Positions 52,952 to 59,982 are shown, numbered from the stretch's first letter. The stretch: 64,000 nt of DNA from Paraburkholderia sp. Ac-20340 (GCF_017104965.1 NZ_JAAGPR010000006.1:248001-312000); one strand, 5' to 3'. Notes: a model not told the origin generated them from the letters alone. Made by a program: numbers and translations.

Positions 52952-53229
52952 CTCACGACCTGGCTGCGAAGTGCATCAGCAACGGATTTGAGGCGCTCAA
53001 CCGAAACACGTCCGAGCTTCGTGCAATCGACTGCTTTGTCGAGCGCAGATTTCCACTCGTGAACCGTCTGTACCCCCCCCATGCGCACATGCAAGGGAAT
53101 CTGGCTTGCGAGTTCAGTAATGATTCCGCGCAACTCAGTCTTGGCGGCCTCGCGCTCTGCGTTGATCTCGTCTTTGCGCGCCTGCTTCTTCGCTGCGCGT
53201 TCTTCGTCGGTCATTTTTTGACGCGGCAT
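52948..53229 (-). CDS. Small phage protein with charged coiled start
   Basis: A 93-residue protein. The first 30 residues are Lys/Arg/Glu-rich (DEERAAKKQARKDEINAERE) and probably helical. The rest is not recognised. Coupled to the 57-residue gene by ATGA. Confidence 0.62.
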   Translation of the reverse strand: MPRQKMTDEERAAKKQARKDEINAEREAAKTELRGIITELASQIPLHVRMGGVQTVHEWKSALDKAVDCTKLGRVSVERLKSVADALRSQVVR

Positions 53230-53267
53230 GACATTCTCCAGTTAGCCATCCTTATGGATCAGATCGC

Positions 53268-53408
53268 TTAGTTCATGCTCCAGAAGCCACCGGCACGCGC
53301 GATTTCAGCGCCACCGACCTGCTGCAGCGTTGCGACAAGAAAAGCGAGAAGGGCGAGCACAACCGTGACGCGGCCCCAGAGCGCGATGAGGCTCAGAAGG
53401 TTTTTCAT
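53268..53408 (-). CDS. 46-residue membrane peptide of the leftward operon
   Basis: One hydrophobic segment (VTVVLALLAFLVATL, residues about 14-28) follows a short start. Its ATG overlaps the TGA of the 35-residue gene (ATGA). Tiny membrane proteins in PL operons are often host-takeover or exclusion factors, but the role here is unknown. Confidence 0.6.
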   Translation of the reverse strand: MKNLLSLIALWGRVTVVLALLAFLVATLQQVGGAEIARAGGFWSMN

Positions 53409-53512
53409 TTGGCGAGGCCGAATAGGAATTCGATGGGAGGGGCGATGCTGGCGGCCACGAGATAGAGCAGGCCGAGGACCGCGAACGGGGACCAGTCAGG
53501 CAGCTTGTGCAT
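53405..53512 (-). CDS. 35-residue membrane peptide of the leftward operon
   Basis: The 35 residues (MHKLPDWSPFAVLGLLYLVA, then IAPPIEFLFGLAK) are mostly hydrophobic. It begins 3 bp after the stop of the 90-residue gene and overlaps the next gene by ATGA, which argues for real translation. Confidence 0.6.
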   Translation of the reverse strand: MHKLPDWSPFAVLGLLYLVAASIAPPIEFLFGLAK

Positions 53513-53515
53513 GGC

Positions 53516-53788
53516 TCAGTGACTCGCTGGTGCCGGGGCGCCGAACGAAAACTTCTTGTCCGGATCGATTCCGCGTCGCAGGAGCTCGCGCAGCATGTGC
53601 GTCGAGCCGTCGTTGAGTTCGGCCGTGATCAACTGCGCGTTGCGCTCGTTGAGGCCACGGCGTGCGATTTCGCGGATCGTATCGACGCAGGCATTGGCGC
53701 AAATGAACGAGACGAACAGCTCTTCGTCGGTGCAATCGGAGAAGGAGCGCCCGAAATCGCGCGGGTCGGTGAGGGTGAAGATTTCCAC
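53516..53788 (-). CDS. First gene of the leftward early operon, ankyrin-like, function unknown
   Basis: A 90-residue protein starting at GTG 53788 with GAGGA 5-6 nt upstream. The helical pattern (CVDTIREIARRGLNERNAQL, ITAELNDGSTHMLRELLRRG) looks like two helical repeats, perhaps ankyrin-like. It is first behind PL, the slot of lambda N, but it has no N-like Arg-rich motif. Confidence 0.6.
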   Translation of the reverse strand: MEIFTLTDPRDFGRSFSDCTDEELFVSFICANACVDTIREIARRGLNERNAQLITAELNDGSTHMLRELLRRGIDPDKKFSFGAPAPASH

Positions 53789-53826
53789 TGGGTTTCCTCG
53801 TCGCGTCACGGTGACGCGTTGAGGTA

Positions 53827-53867
53827 ATTATACGAAAGCGTATTGTTTAGTCAATACGATTCCGTAT
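53827..53867 (-). promoter_or_regulatory. PL-like promoter with two operators
   Basis: On the minus strand TTGACT (53849-53854) and TATAAT (53827-53832) are 16 bp apart. A perfect operator ATACG-AAAG-CGTAT (53830-53843) covers the spacer and -10; a second, ATACG-ATTC-CGTAT (53854-53867), sits just upstream of -35. Centres are 24 bp apart. Drives the operon toward int. Confidence 0.82.
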
Positions 53868-53878
53868 AGATTCGCCCG

Positions 53879-53903
53879 AAAAAAATCCCGCCGAAGCGGG
53901 ATT
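53879..53903 (-). terminator. Terminator closing the cI transcript
   Basis: On the minus strand AATCCCGC and GCGGGATT pair over TTCG and run into T. It lies 13 bp after the 198-residue gene and before PL, isolating the two units. Confidence 0.9.
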
Positions 53904-53915
53904 GTCTGCTGGAAG

Positions 53916-54512
53916 TTACTTCTGAGGAGACGCCGTCGACGGCGGCGGGGCGGGCGTGGGTGCGATGCCCGGCACCGCCGCTGGTTGAGGCTGCATCGGG
54001 ACCACGTATTGAATGCTTGGCATTGCTGGCGCGGGCTGGCTGGCGCTTGACTTCAATCCCGTATAGATGGCAATGCCACCGGCGGCAACCGATACGACGA
54101 CGGTGGCAAGCCATTTGTAGATGTCAGTGTGCGCTTTTTCGACATTTTGGCGAATGTCATTGATGTTGAACTTCGCGTTCAGTTCGCCGAGCGTAATGCG
54201 GATCTCCGACATGTCGTTTCTCATGCCGGTTACATCATTCCGAACGGTCGTGAAATCGTCCTCTAGACGCTTCACAGACTTTTCGAGGTTTTCGATCCTA
54301 TCCATACCCCCATCATCTCCGCCGCCGCCGGCCGTGTCAAACCCCACACCTTTACCTTTCTGGATCTGGCGTGGTGATGTCGCTGCTTGCGCACTGGTGG
54401 TGACGCGACTCTTCGTCGCCATGGAATAGAGCGCAGCGGTGACCTCCTGCTGGGGGCCTTCTAATTCGGGAGCGATCGGTGCGCTCGTTACTTCTTGTTG
54501 TTCTCCGCCCAT
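53916..54512 (-). CDS. Coiled-coil membrane protein in the rexB position, function unknown
   Basis: A 198-residue protein. The central part is a long coiled coil (residues about 70-140: RIENLEKSVKRLEDDFTTV), followed by a single membrane helix (KWLATVVVSVAAGGIAIY, about 146-163) and a Pro/Ala-rich tail. Start at 54512, overlapping the upstream gene by 25 bp. As the last gene before the cI terminator, it should be made in the lysogen. The layout recalls lambda rexB, without sequence similarity that I can see. Confidence 0.72.
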   Translation of the reverse strand: MGGEQQEVTSAPIAPELEGPQQEVTAALYSMATKSRVTTSAQAATSPRQIQKGKGVGFDTAGGGGDDGGMDRIENLEKSVKRLEDDFTTVRNDVTGMRNDMSEIRITLGELNAKFNINDIRQNVEKAHTDIYKWLATVVVSVAAGGIAIYTGLKSSASQPAPAMPSIQYVVPMQPQPAAVPGIAPTPAPPPSTASPQK

Positions 54513-54826
54513 CGCTCGATCGTATAGTAGGAAAAGGGCTGAATCAATCCGCACGTATTGCACATGAGGTTGACGACGGGAAACGTATTCGGGTCAATCA
54601 AACTTTTCGGATAAATCGTCTTAGGCGTAATCCGCTTGGCGGAGTGGTAATAGACGAACGCAGTCGTGTCAGCTGGGGAGCCGATGACGGCCCATTTCCG
54701 CTCACCGCACGAGGGGCAGCTTCCTTTATGGACGGTATTGAAATACTCCGACAGCTGATCCTTCGTCAGCAATTTGGCGGTTTCTGGCTCCGGCGTTGGC
54801 GTGGCCGGGGTCTGCTCGTCTGCCAT
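54488..54826 (-). CDS. Zinc-ribbon protein in the rexA position, function unknown
   Basis: A 112-residue protein. CPSCGERKW near residue 37 and CNTCGLIQPF near residue 89 make a split zinc ribbon. A Pro/Glu/Thr-rich start (TPATPTPEPETAKLL) precedes it. It lies 33 bp after cI on the same strand and overlaps the membrane gene by 25 bp, so it should be co-expressed with the repressor. No family recognised. Confidence 0.72.
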   Translation of the reverse strand: MADEQTPATPTPEPETAKLLTKDQLSEYFNTVHKGSCPSCGERKWAVIGSPADTTAFVYYHSAKRITPKTIYPKSLIDPNTFPVVNLMCNTCGLIQPFSYYTIERWAENNKK

Positions 54827-54859
54827 AAAATTCCCTGTGTAAAACGTTGGTCCAAATGC

Positions 54860-55783
54860 TCAGCCGAATAGCCACATCGACGGTTTCACGATCGCCGCGA
54901 CGTAGTGCAACCGTTCGATCTGGTCGGAATTGATGGCGATCGGCGCGTGCGAGGTGTTCACAGACATCAGATGGGTACGGCCTTGGGCTGCGTAAAGGTA
55001 GATCTTTACCATTACACGGCCATCCTTGGCCTTTACCAGTACTTCGTCCCCGTGATCGACCTTGCGGTTCGGTTCGACGACGACGAATTCCCCATCCTTG
55101 ATGCGCGGCGTCATTGAGTCGCCTTTACAGCGCACGCCGTAGGCGTCTTTGTCCTTGGACGGGAAATCCAGATAACCGTCCCCGTGGCCGACCGGATAAT
55201 CCAGATCAGCCCAGTGTCCGTCGTCTCCCAATTGTGCTGTCCCCACTACTGGAATGCGTTTGCCGGGAGGGAGCGGTATCGGGTCGAACGAATCCTCGTG
55301 GTGGATGTTCGCCGATTTTCTTGCGCCCTTGCCCATCACCAGCCAAACAGCGCTGTAGCCGAATTTTTCCTGTATGTCTGCTGCATGCTCAAGTCGGATC
55401 GTCGCAACGGCGCCATCGAGCCATTCTCGAACGGTATCGGCCGGTACGTTTGCGGCGGAGGCGAGTTCCTCGACGCTGGCGCCCGTTTCGTTAAGCACAA
55501 GCGCTACGCGCCGTGCAACGTCAACGCCCGTTGCGGGTTTCGGGGCAAGTGCGCGCGCCGCTAGATCCGTGTATCGCAAGTCCTGCAGGGAGACGCCGAA
55601 AAAATCCGCGAGCGGGCGCACCGTGTCGTCGCGAGGCGTCAAGCTCTCACCGTTCAGGATGCGGAAGATCGTCGCCTGAGGCGGCTTATTTCCAACCCGT
55701 TCCGAGAGCGAATTTGGGTTCAACCCGCGTTTTTCCATCAAAAACTGCAGGTTTGAGACCAAAAAAATAGATGTTTTCGACAT
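54860..55783 (-). CDS. Prophage CI-like repressor (HTH plus S24 domain)
   Basis: A 307-residue repressor. The first HTH is NPNSLSERVGNKPPQATIFR (about 22-41); a second HTH-like region (about 88-125) follows. The S24 domain holds Ser223 (CKGDSMTPRIKDGEF) and Lys260 in the Ser/Lys dyad. No clear Ala-Gly cleavage site is seen before it (VVGTAQLGD), so SOS cleavage is uncertain. It probably binds the ATACG-N4-CGTAT operators at PR and PL. No strong ribosome site precedes the ATG. Confidence 0.9.
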   Translation of the reverse strand: MSKTSIFLVSNLQFLMEKRGLNPNSLSERVGNKPPQATIFRILNGESLTPRDDTVRPLADFFGVSLQDLRYTDLAARALAPKPATGVDVARRVALVLNETGASVEELASAANVPADTVREWLDGAVATIRLEHAADIQEKFGYSAVWLVMGKGARKSANIHHEDSFDPIPLPPGKRIPVVGTAQLGDDGHWADLDYPVGHGDGYLDFPSKDKDAYGVRCKGDSMTPRIKDGEFVVVEPNRKVDHGDEVLVKAKDGRVMVKIYLYAAQGRTHLMSVNTSHAPIAINSDQIERLHYVAAIVKPSMWLFG

Positions 55784-55804
55784 GCGCAGAAAATACGGAA
55801 ATGC

Positions 55805-55826
55805 ATAAGTCCGCGCAAGGACTTAT
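55805..55826. promoter_or_regulatory. Second palindrome in the immunity region
   Basis: ATAAGTCC-GCGCAA-GGACTTAT is a perfect 8-bp inverted repeat between the cI start and the PR operators. Its sequence differs from the ATACG operators. It could be a site for Cro or another regulator, or the 5' hairpin of the cI transcript. Confidence 0.6.
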
Positions 55827-55864
55827 ACGATACCGTTTGACAGTAATACGAAAGCGTATAGAAT
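55825..55864 (+). promoter_or_regulatory. PR-like promoter with two operators
   Basis: TTGACA (55837-55842) and TAGAAT (55859-55864) are 16 bp apart. One operator, ATACG-ATAC-CGTTT (55825-55838, one mismatch), overlaps -35; the other, ATACG-AAAG-CGTAT (55846-55859, perfect), fills the spacer and touches -10. Centres are 21 bp apart. It should drive cro and the right arm. Confidence 0.82.
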
Positions 55865-55893
55865 GCGCTCCATAGGCAACTTGGAGCGCCCAC

Positions 55894-56112
55894 ATGAAAA
55901 CCGCGAAGCAACTGATCGACGAGCTGACCTCCGCAGGCTTGAGCCAAGGGAAGGTTAGCGAAGCGACCGGTATCCCGCAGGCAACTATCAGCCGAATCCA
56001 GAACGGGAAGATCGCCGATACGAAGGCGTCGTACTGGAACCGTCTCAGCGCATTTCACGCGCAACACTTCGCTGCTCGTTCCAACTCGCTTACCCAGGCT
56101 GCCGCTGCGTAG
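55894..56112 (+). CDS. Cro-like HTH protein
   Basis: A 72-residue protein. LSQGKVSEATGIPQATISRIQNG (in parts, residues 16-38) is a clear XRE HTH; the rest is a short C-terminal helix. It is the first gene of the rightward operon, divergent from cI, with GGAG before its ATG. Expected to repress cI expression and early genes. Confidence 0.85.
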   Translation: MKTAKQLIDELTSAGLSQGKVSEATGIPQATISRIQNGKIADTKASYWNRLSAFHAQHFAARSNSLTQAAAA

Positions 56113-56195
56113 CGCGTTGCGCTGCTCAATGTCGTCACTGTAATTACGCGGCCATTCAGCCGCATTCGAAGCTTTATGAACCGGGGTGAATACCA

Positions 56196-56507
56196 ATGAA
56201 CGCTGTTGAATTGCCGGTCTCAGGCCCGGCGAAAGTGAAGCCTGAATCGATACTGCGCGCCGCGCTGCGCGACGCGGAGAACCAGGCCGCTGTCGTCGAT
56301 GCCACGGGCTGGGATTCGACGATGCTTTCCAAGGTGCTGAGCGGTAACGCCGGCATCACCATCGACAAGCTGAACGCGGTAATCGGCGCACTGGGCCTGA
56401 CCATCACCAGCGTCGAATACATGGATTACCTCGCGCGCGGCAACGTCATCGGATCGAACTGTCACTGCGCCCGCATGAACATGGGCGAGTGCGGTCGCAG
56501 GAGCTGA
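56196..56507 (+). CDS. CII-like phage transcriptional activator
   Basis: A 103-residue protein. VVDATGWDSTMLSKVLSGN and GITIDKLNAVIGALGL match the helix-turn-helix and oligomer region of lambda CII. The C-terminal Cys/His tail (NCHCARMNMGECG) is extra. CII favours lysogeny in lambda by activating PRE and PI. It is second after cro, the usual place. Confidence 0.78.
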   Translation: MNAVELPVSGPAKVKPESILRAALRDAENQAAVVDATGWDSTMLSKVLSGNAGITIDKLNAVIGALGLTITSVEYMDYLARGNVIGSNCHCARMNMGECGRRS

Positions 56508-56509
56508 CC

Positions 56510-56590
56510 GTGGAACTTTTCTTCGATTTTTTCATGTTTGGAGTTATCGCATTCGCGTTTGGCGGCGCGTTCTGGTGGGTGCGGTCGTAA
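56510..56590 (+). CDS. Possible 26-residue membrane peptide
   Basis: GTG 56510 has GGAG 6 nt upstream and lies 2 bp after the cII stop. The peptide (MELFFDFFMFGVIAFAFGGA, then FWWVRS) is almost entirely hydrophobic, one membrane helix. Too short to be sure. Confidence 0.45.
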   Translation: MELFFDFFMFGVIAFAFGGAFWWVRS

Positions 56591-56600
56591 GAAAACCCGT

Positions 56601-56669
56601 ATTGCACATGCGGTCGGCGCGCTATCGGATAGCTGCGCCGAGACCTCGGAGTGCTGGCGGCGGTGCAAT
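56601..56669 (+). ncRNA. Possible structured RNA or terminator between cII and replication genes
   Basis: An inner hairpin (CGGCGC-GCTAT against ATAGC-T-GCGCCG, 56612-56645) is enclosed by an outer 7-bp pair, ATTGCAC (56601-56607) with GTGCAAT (56663-56669). The position is that of lambda tR1/oop. No T tract. Candidate only. Confidence 0.4.
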
Positions 56670-56724
56670 GTGCTGAGCCGATGACAGGCCGGAAAGCTAC
56701 GGCCAATTTTTTCGAGGATCGACG

Positions 56725-56868
56725 ATGAATCAACCTCAACAGACCGACGTGGAGCGCATGCTGGCGGACCAGCCCGAGCCCGTTGCTTCTCCCGATGTCA
56801 CGCCGCTGATCTGCCTGTCCTGCGGGGCCGTGAAAGTCCCGGGCGTCAGCCTTCCTTGCGGGCACTGA
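56725..56868 (+). CDS. 47-residue phage protein with zinc knuckle, function unknown
   Basis: A 47-residue protein starting MNQPQQTDVERMLADQPEPV with GAGGA upstream. ICLSCGAVK and LPCGH at the end could bind zinc. It lies 3 bp before the DUF4406 gene. Confidence 0.6.
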   Translation: MNQPQQTDVERMLADQPEPVASPDVTPLICLSCGAVKVPGVSLPCGH

Positions 56869-56871
56869 TCC

Positions 56872-57177
56872 ATGCGCATCTACATCGCCGGTCCCATGAC
56901 CGGAATTCCCGAACTCAATTTCCCCCGTTTCCACGCCGAAGCGGCGCGCCTGCGCGGACTTGGTCACGACGTGATCAATCCAGCGGAAATCAACCCGGCT
57001 GCAGGCACGGAATGGGCCGCCGCGATGCGCGCGGACATCCGCGAACTGGTGACGTGCGAAGGCATCTGCCTGCTTCCGGGGTTTGAAGGCTCACGCGGCG
57101 CGCGCCTGGAGCGTCATATCGCGCTCGAACTCGGTCTGGAAATCATGTACGCACCGAGCGCCGAGGTTGCCGCGTGA
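56872..57177 (+). CDS. DUF4406 (deoxyribosyltransferase-like) protein
   Basis: A 101-residue protein. MRIYIAGPMTGIPELNFPRF and NPAEINP are DUF4406 hallmarks; the fold resembles nucleoside 2-deoxyribosyltransferases, and CEGICLLPGFEGSRGARLE fits the substrate-side loop. Enzyme activity is unproven. Such genes are common in phage early regions and may alter nucleotides. It is coupled to the replication gene (TGATG). Confidence 0.82.
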   Translation: MRIYIAGPMTGIPELNFPRFHAEAARLRGLGHDVINPAEINPAAGTEWAAAMRADIRELVTCEGICLLPGFEGSRGARLERHIALELGLEIMYAPSAEVAA

Positions 57178-58247
57178 TGAAGCCATGGACATGGCGCCAC
57201 GCCATTATCAAGTCGGGCCTGTCGCCGACAACGCGGCACGTCCTGTTGACGCTCTCGTGTCATTTGAATGACCTTGGTGAGGACTGCTTCCCGTCTACGG
57301 CCATGCTTGCCGAGGAAACAGGCCTTTCTGAGCGCTCAGTGTGCACGCATCTGACCACCGCCGCATCGCTTGGCTGGTTCGTCGTGCGTAAACACGGCTT
57401 CGCGAAGCAGCGCTGGGCGCGCCATGAGTATCTTCCGCGTATTCCAGAAGGGTTCGAAATTCGCGCCGAAAACGAAGGCACTGAAACAGGTTCAGTGCCT
57501 TCGAAAAGAGGGCGCGGAGCAAAGGCACTGAAAGACGTTCAGTGCCCTGTGGATAAGGGCACTGAAGCAGGTTCAGTACCTTCGGAAAAGGCACTGAACG
57601 TCGTGCAGGAAGGCACTGAACCTAGCGACGTAAAGGCACTGAACGAGGTTCAGTCTAATACTGCAGTTAACCCTACAAAGAAAAGCAGCAGCAACGCGAG
57701 CGCGGAAAACCCCGCTGCTGCTGCTGCTCAAAATTTAGGCAGCGAGGAAAACAGCAGCGACATCGCGGAACCTGACCGTGAGGCAGAACTGCTGAACGTG
57801 CTCGAGCAAGCTTTCGCCGTGGCCGTCGATCCCAAGGCTGACCGCGTGCTGGTGCTGACGTGGGTAGGCAAGGGCGTCACCGCTGAGCAGCTTCGCGAGG
57901 CGGTGCGCCGCGCCGCGAAGCGCCGCGAGCAAGCGTCTGACAATCGACCGGTCTACGCCGCGTTCCTCGATCGCTTCGTGACCGAGGTTCTCTCGGGCGC
58001 CGCGCGCGCCGATGAACCGGCGCCCAGTGTCGAGTGGTGGCTGAGCGATTCCGGCATCGGCGAGCAGGGCAAGCGTGTTCGCGTCGAGCGGCGCGCGAAC
58101 GAATCGACGCCCGATTTTCTGGTTCGCGTGGCGAAAGCCTCCGGTCGTGGTCCCTGGATCGACTACGTGCTCATGCGTGAGCGCGGCGCGGCACGCTTTC
58201 CTGAAGTTGTCGATTTTCTCTCTGACGTGCTTCCCGCGGACTTCTGA
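57177..58247 (+). CDS. Phage replication protein (O-like) with internal iterons
   Basis: A 356-residue protein. The N-terminal winged helix (HVLLTLSCHLNDLGEDCFPS, MLAEETGLSERSVCTHLTTA) matches phage replication initiators. The middle (about 100-165) is low-complexity and coded by the GGCACTGAA iterons. The C-terminal half (ELLNVLEQAFAVAVDPKADR) is helical. Start is GTG 57174 or ATG 57177. Lambda O likewise carries the origin inside its gene. Tightly coupled to both neighbours. Confidence 0.78.
   Translation: MKPWTWRHAIIKSGLSPTTRHVLLTLSCHLNDLGEDCFPSTAMLAEETGLSERSVCTHLTTAASLGWFVVRKHGFAKQRWARHEYLPRIPEGFEIRAENEGTETGSVPSKRGRGAKALKDVQCPVDKGTEAGSVPSEKALNVVQEGTEPSDVKALNEVQSNTAVNPTKKSSSNASAENPAAAAAQNLGSEENSSDIAEPDREAELLNVLEQAFAVAVDPKADRVLVLTWVGKGVTAEQLREAVRRAAKRREQASDNRPVYAAFLDRFVTEVLSGAARADEPAPSVEWWLSDSGIGEQGKRVRVERRANESTPDFLVRVAKASGRGPWIDYVLMRERGAARFPEVVDFLSDVLPADF
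57477..57657. repeat. Iteron array, probable prophage replication origin
   Basis: Six copies of GGCACTGAA (starts 57477, 57524, 57558, 57590, 57612, 57635). The first two have perfect inverted right arms TTCAGTGCC across 5 bp; the third and sixth have one or more mismatches; the fourth and fifth lack the right arm. Spacings of 47, 34, 32, 22 and 23 bp are not multiples of 3. Confidence 0.8.
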
Positions 58248-58249
58248 TC

Positions 58250-58744
58250 ATGACTCCCGAATCGAATGCGCCTGTAAAGCGCCAGAAAAACACCTGGACA
58301 AATCACGAGGTGGCGATCGTCAGGAAGCACTATCCGACACTCAAACCTCTCGCTGAGATCGTCGCCTTGTTGCCGCGTCATACGCAGATTTCGATCGAAG
58401 AATATGCGCGCAAGATTCTGAAGCTTCGTCGGCCTCGCGCTGTTCGTCAGCAGCCCGCGTGGGACCGTATGCGTCGCCTGCTCGCCAAGCCGCGATCGCA
58501 GGCCGAGCTGGCCGATGCGTTAGGGTTTTCGAAGCCGCGCGCCTGCGAGCTTTTGCGACTCCACAGGGCCGATGTGCATATCGGCGGATGGCGCTGGCCT
58601 GATGGCCTCGGCAGCCCGACGCCGCTCTGGGTGTACGGCGGCGGGCCGGATATGCCTCGCCCGATGGGGCGACAGCGCGCACAACGGCAAAACGTGCGGC
58701 GTTCAAATCCCATCAGCGCGCTCGTCGCGATGGCGGTCGCATGA
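58250..58744 (+). CDS. Phage DNA-binding protein with Myb-like and winged-helix parts
   Basis: A 164-residue protein. TWTNHEVAIVRKHYP to LLPRHTQISIEEYARKIL (residues 15-58) is the Myb/SANT-like motif common in phage regulators. MRRLLAKPRSQAELADALGF then SKPRACELLRLH is a second HTH (about 74-105). It follows the replication gene 2 bp later, the place of a lambda P helicase loader, but shows no such motif. Confidence 0.62.
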   Translation: MTPESNAPVKRQKNTWTNHEVAIVRKHYPTLKPLAEIVALLPRHTQISIEEYARKILKLRRPRAVRQQPAWDRMRRLLAKPRSQAELADALGFSKPRACELLRLHRADVHIGGWRWPDGLGSPTPLWVYGGGPDMPRPMGRQRAQRQNVRRSNPISALVAMAVA

Positions 58745-59043
58745 GTTCTCGTGCGAACAAGCGGGCCCGCGCTCATATGGGTCGCATCGCGAATATGGCG
58801 TGTATCTGCTGCACGCTTTTGGGCCGTGCGCAGGACTCACGCACCGAGGTTCACCACGCTCGCATCGCGCAGGGCGGTGCGCAGCGCGGTGGTGACTTCT
58901 GCACGATTCCTCTGTGCGCGGACGACTGCCATCGTGGTCGCAACGGTGTGCACGGTGACCGTCGCTATCTCGCAATTCTGAAAATGGACGAGCTCGACCT
59001 GCTGGACGCGACGCTTGAGCGCCTGTACGGAGATGTTCGATGA
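58741..59043 (+). CDS. Ref-like recombination-enhancement HNH nuclease
   Basis: A 100-residue protein. CICC, EVHHARIAQ, FCTIPLCADDCHRG and GVHGDRR form the HNH-like zinc site of the Ref family, typified by phage P1 Ref, a RecA-dependent nuclease. The C-terminal LDATLERLYGDV fits. It starts at ATGA overlap with the upstream stop. The activity is inferred from the family. Confidence 0.75.
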   Translation: MSSRANKRARAHMGRIANMACICCTLLGRAQDSRTEVHHARIAQGGAQRGGDFCTIPLCADDCHRGRNGVHGDRRYLAILKMDELDLLDATLERLYGDVR

Positions 59044-59366
59044 CGCTTGTGCTTACCGTTGAAGTTCCCAGTCTTGCGCCGGCTGTGTATGGGCGATATC
59101 GAAACCGCATTGCCTATGTAGCTGCCGATGTCGAAATGAATTCGAGCGTGCGGGTTGTGCGTCGACTTGCGCGGCAAGACGGCACGCTTCGCGATGACGC
59201 CGTTGAGGTTGAGGTTTTTGTGCCAGAGGATCGTCGCAATGGTGTTGAGGCGCCACGCGCGGCATGGGTAACGCCGGAATATCTGCGGTGTCGCGCGATT
59301 GTGAGCAAGAACCGGAAATCTCTGCGTGAGTTTATTGAGTCTGGCGAGCGTGAGCGCGCCTTTTGA
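59040..59366 (+). CDS. Phage protein, function unknown
   Basis: A 108-residue basic protein (YGRYRNRIAYVAADVEMNSS; VRVVRRLARQDGTLRDD). Its ATG overlaps the previous stop. No family recognised. Confidence 0.62.
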   Translation: MTLVLTVEVPSLAPAVYGRYRNRIAYVAADVEMNSSVRVVRRLARQDGTLRDDAVEVEVFVPEDRRNGVEAPRAAWVTPEYLRCRAIVSKNRKSLREFIESGERERAF

Positions 59367-59403
59367 CCGCGATACGGTCGATTTGCCTTGTGACGAGGAA
59401 TGA

Positions 59404-59982
59404 ATGAAACGTGAAAGCCGGCCGCCACTGTCCGAAAAGCACCAGCGATTTATTGGCGAATACCTGATCGACCTGAATGCAACGCAGGCCGCGATCCGCG
59501 CTGGCTATTCCGCTGCCACGGCCTATTCGCAGGGCCAGCGGCTGCTGAAGCATGTTGAAGTGGCGAAGGCGATCCGCTCGGAAAAGAAGGCGCGCGCCGA
59601 TCGGATGCGCGTCACGCAGGACCGTGTGCTGCTGGAGGTAGCCCGCATTGCGTTCTTTGATCCGCGCAAGCTTTTTAACAGCGAAGGCGCCCCGATTCCG
59701 ATTAACCAGCTTGACGATGACACTGCGGCCGCACTGGCCGGTGTGGAAGTGCTTGAAGAATATGAAGGCAGCGGCGAGGAACGGCGCTTTATCGGCTACA
59801 CGAAAAAGTACAAGGTCGCCGACAAGAACACGGCTCTCACCAACGCCATGCGGCATCTGGGAATGCTGAAGGATTCACTTAATCTCAACTTGCCGCCGGG
59901 CGGCGCGCTTGTGCGCGTGGAATTCGTTGACCCGCCTGAAGGCGTGCCTGCGGCGAAACCGGAGGTGCAGACGGATGGATAA
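59404..59982 (+). CDS. Terminase small subunit
   Basis: A 192-residue protein. LSEKHQRFIGEYLIDLNATQAAIRAGYS (in parts) is the small-terminase HTH that recognises the packaging site. SQGQRLLKHVEVAKAI and the central oligomer region follow. It opens the packaging module; the large subunit lies two genes on. Confidence 0.88.
   Translation: MKRESRPPLSEKHQRFIGEYLIDLNATQAAIRAGYSAATAYSQGQRLLKHVEVAKAIRSEKKARADRMRVTQDRVLLEVARIAFFDPRKLFNSEGAPIPINQLDDDTAAALAGVEVLEEYEGSGEERRFIGYTKKYKVADKNTALTNAMRHLGMLKDSLNLNLPPGGALVRVEFVDPPEGVPAAKPEVQTDG

Noticed and set aside
57295..57594. Minus-strand frame across the iterons as a gene
   Set aside because: It arises because the iterons are palindromic; no ribosome site and no motifs.
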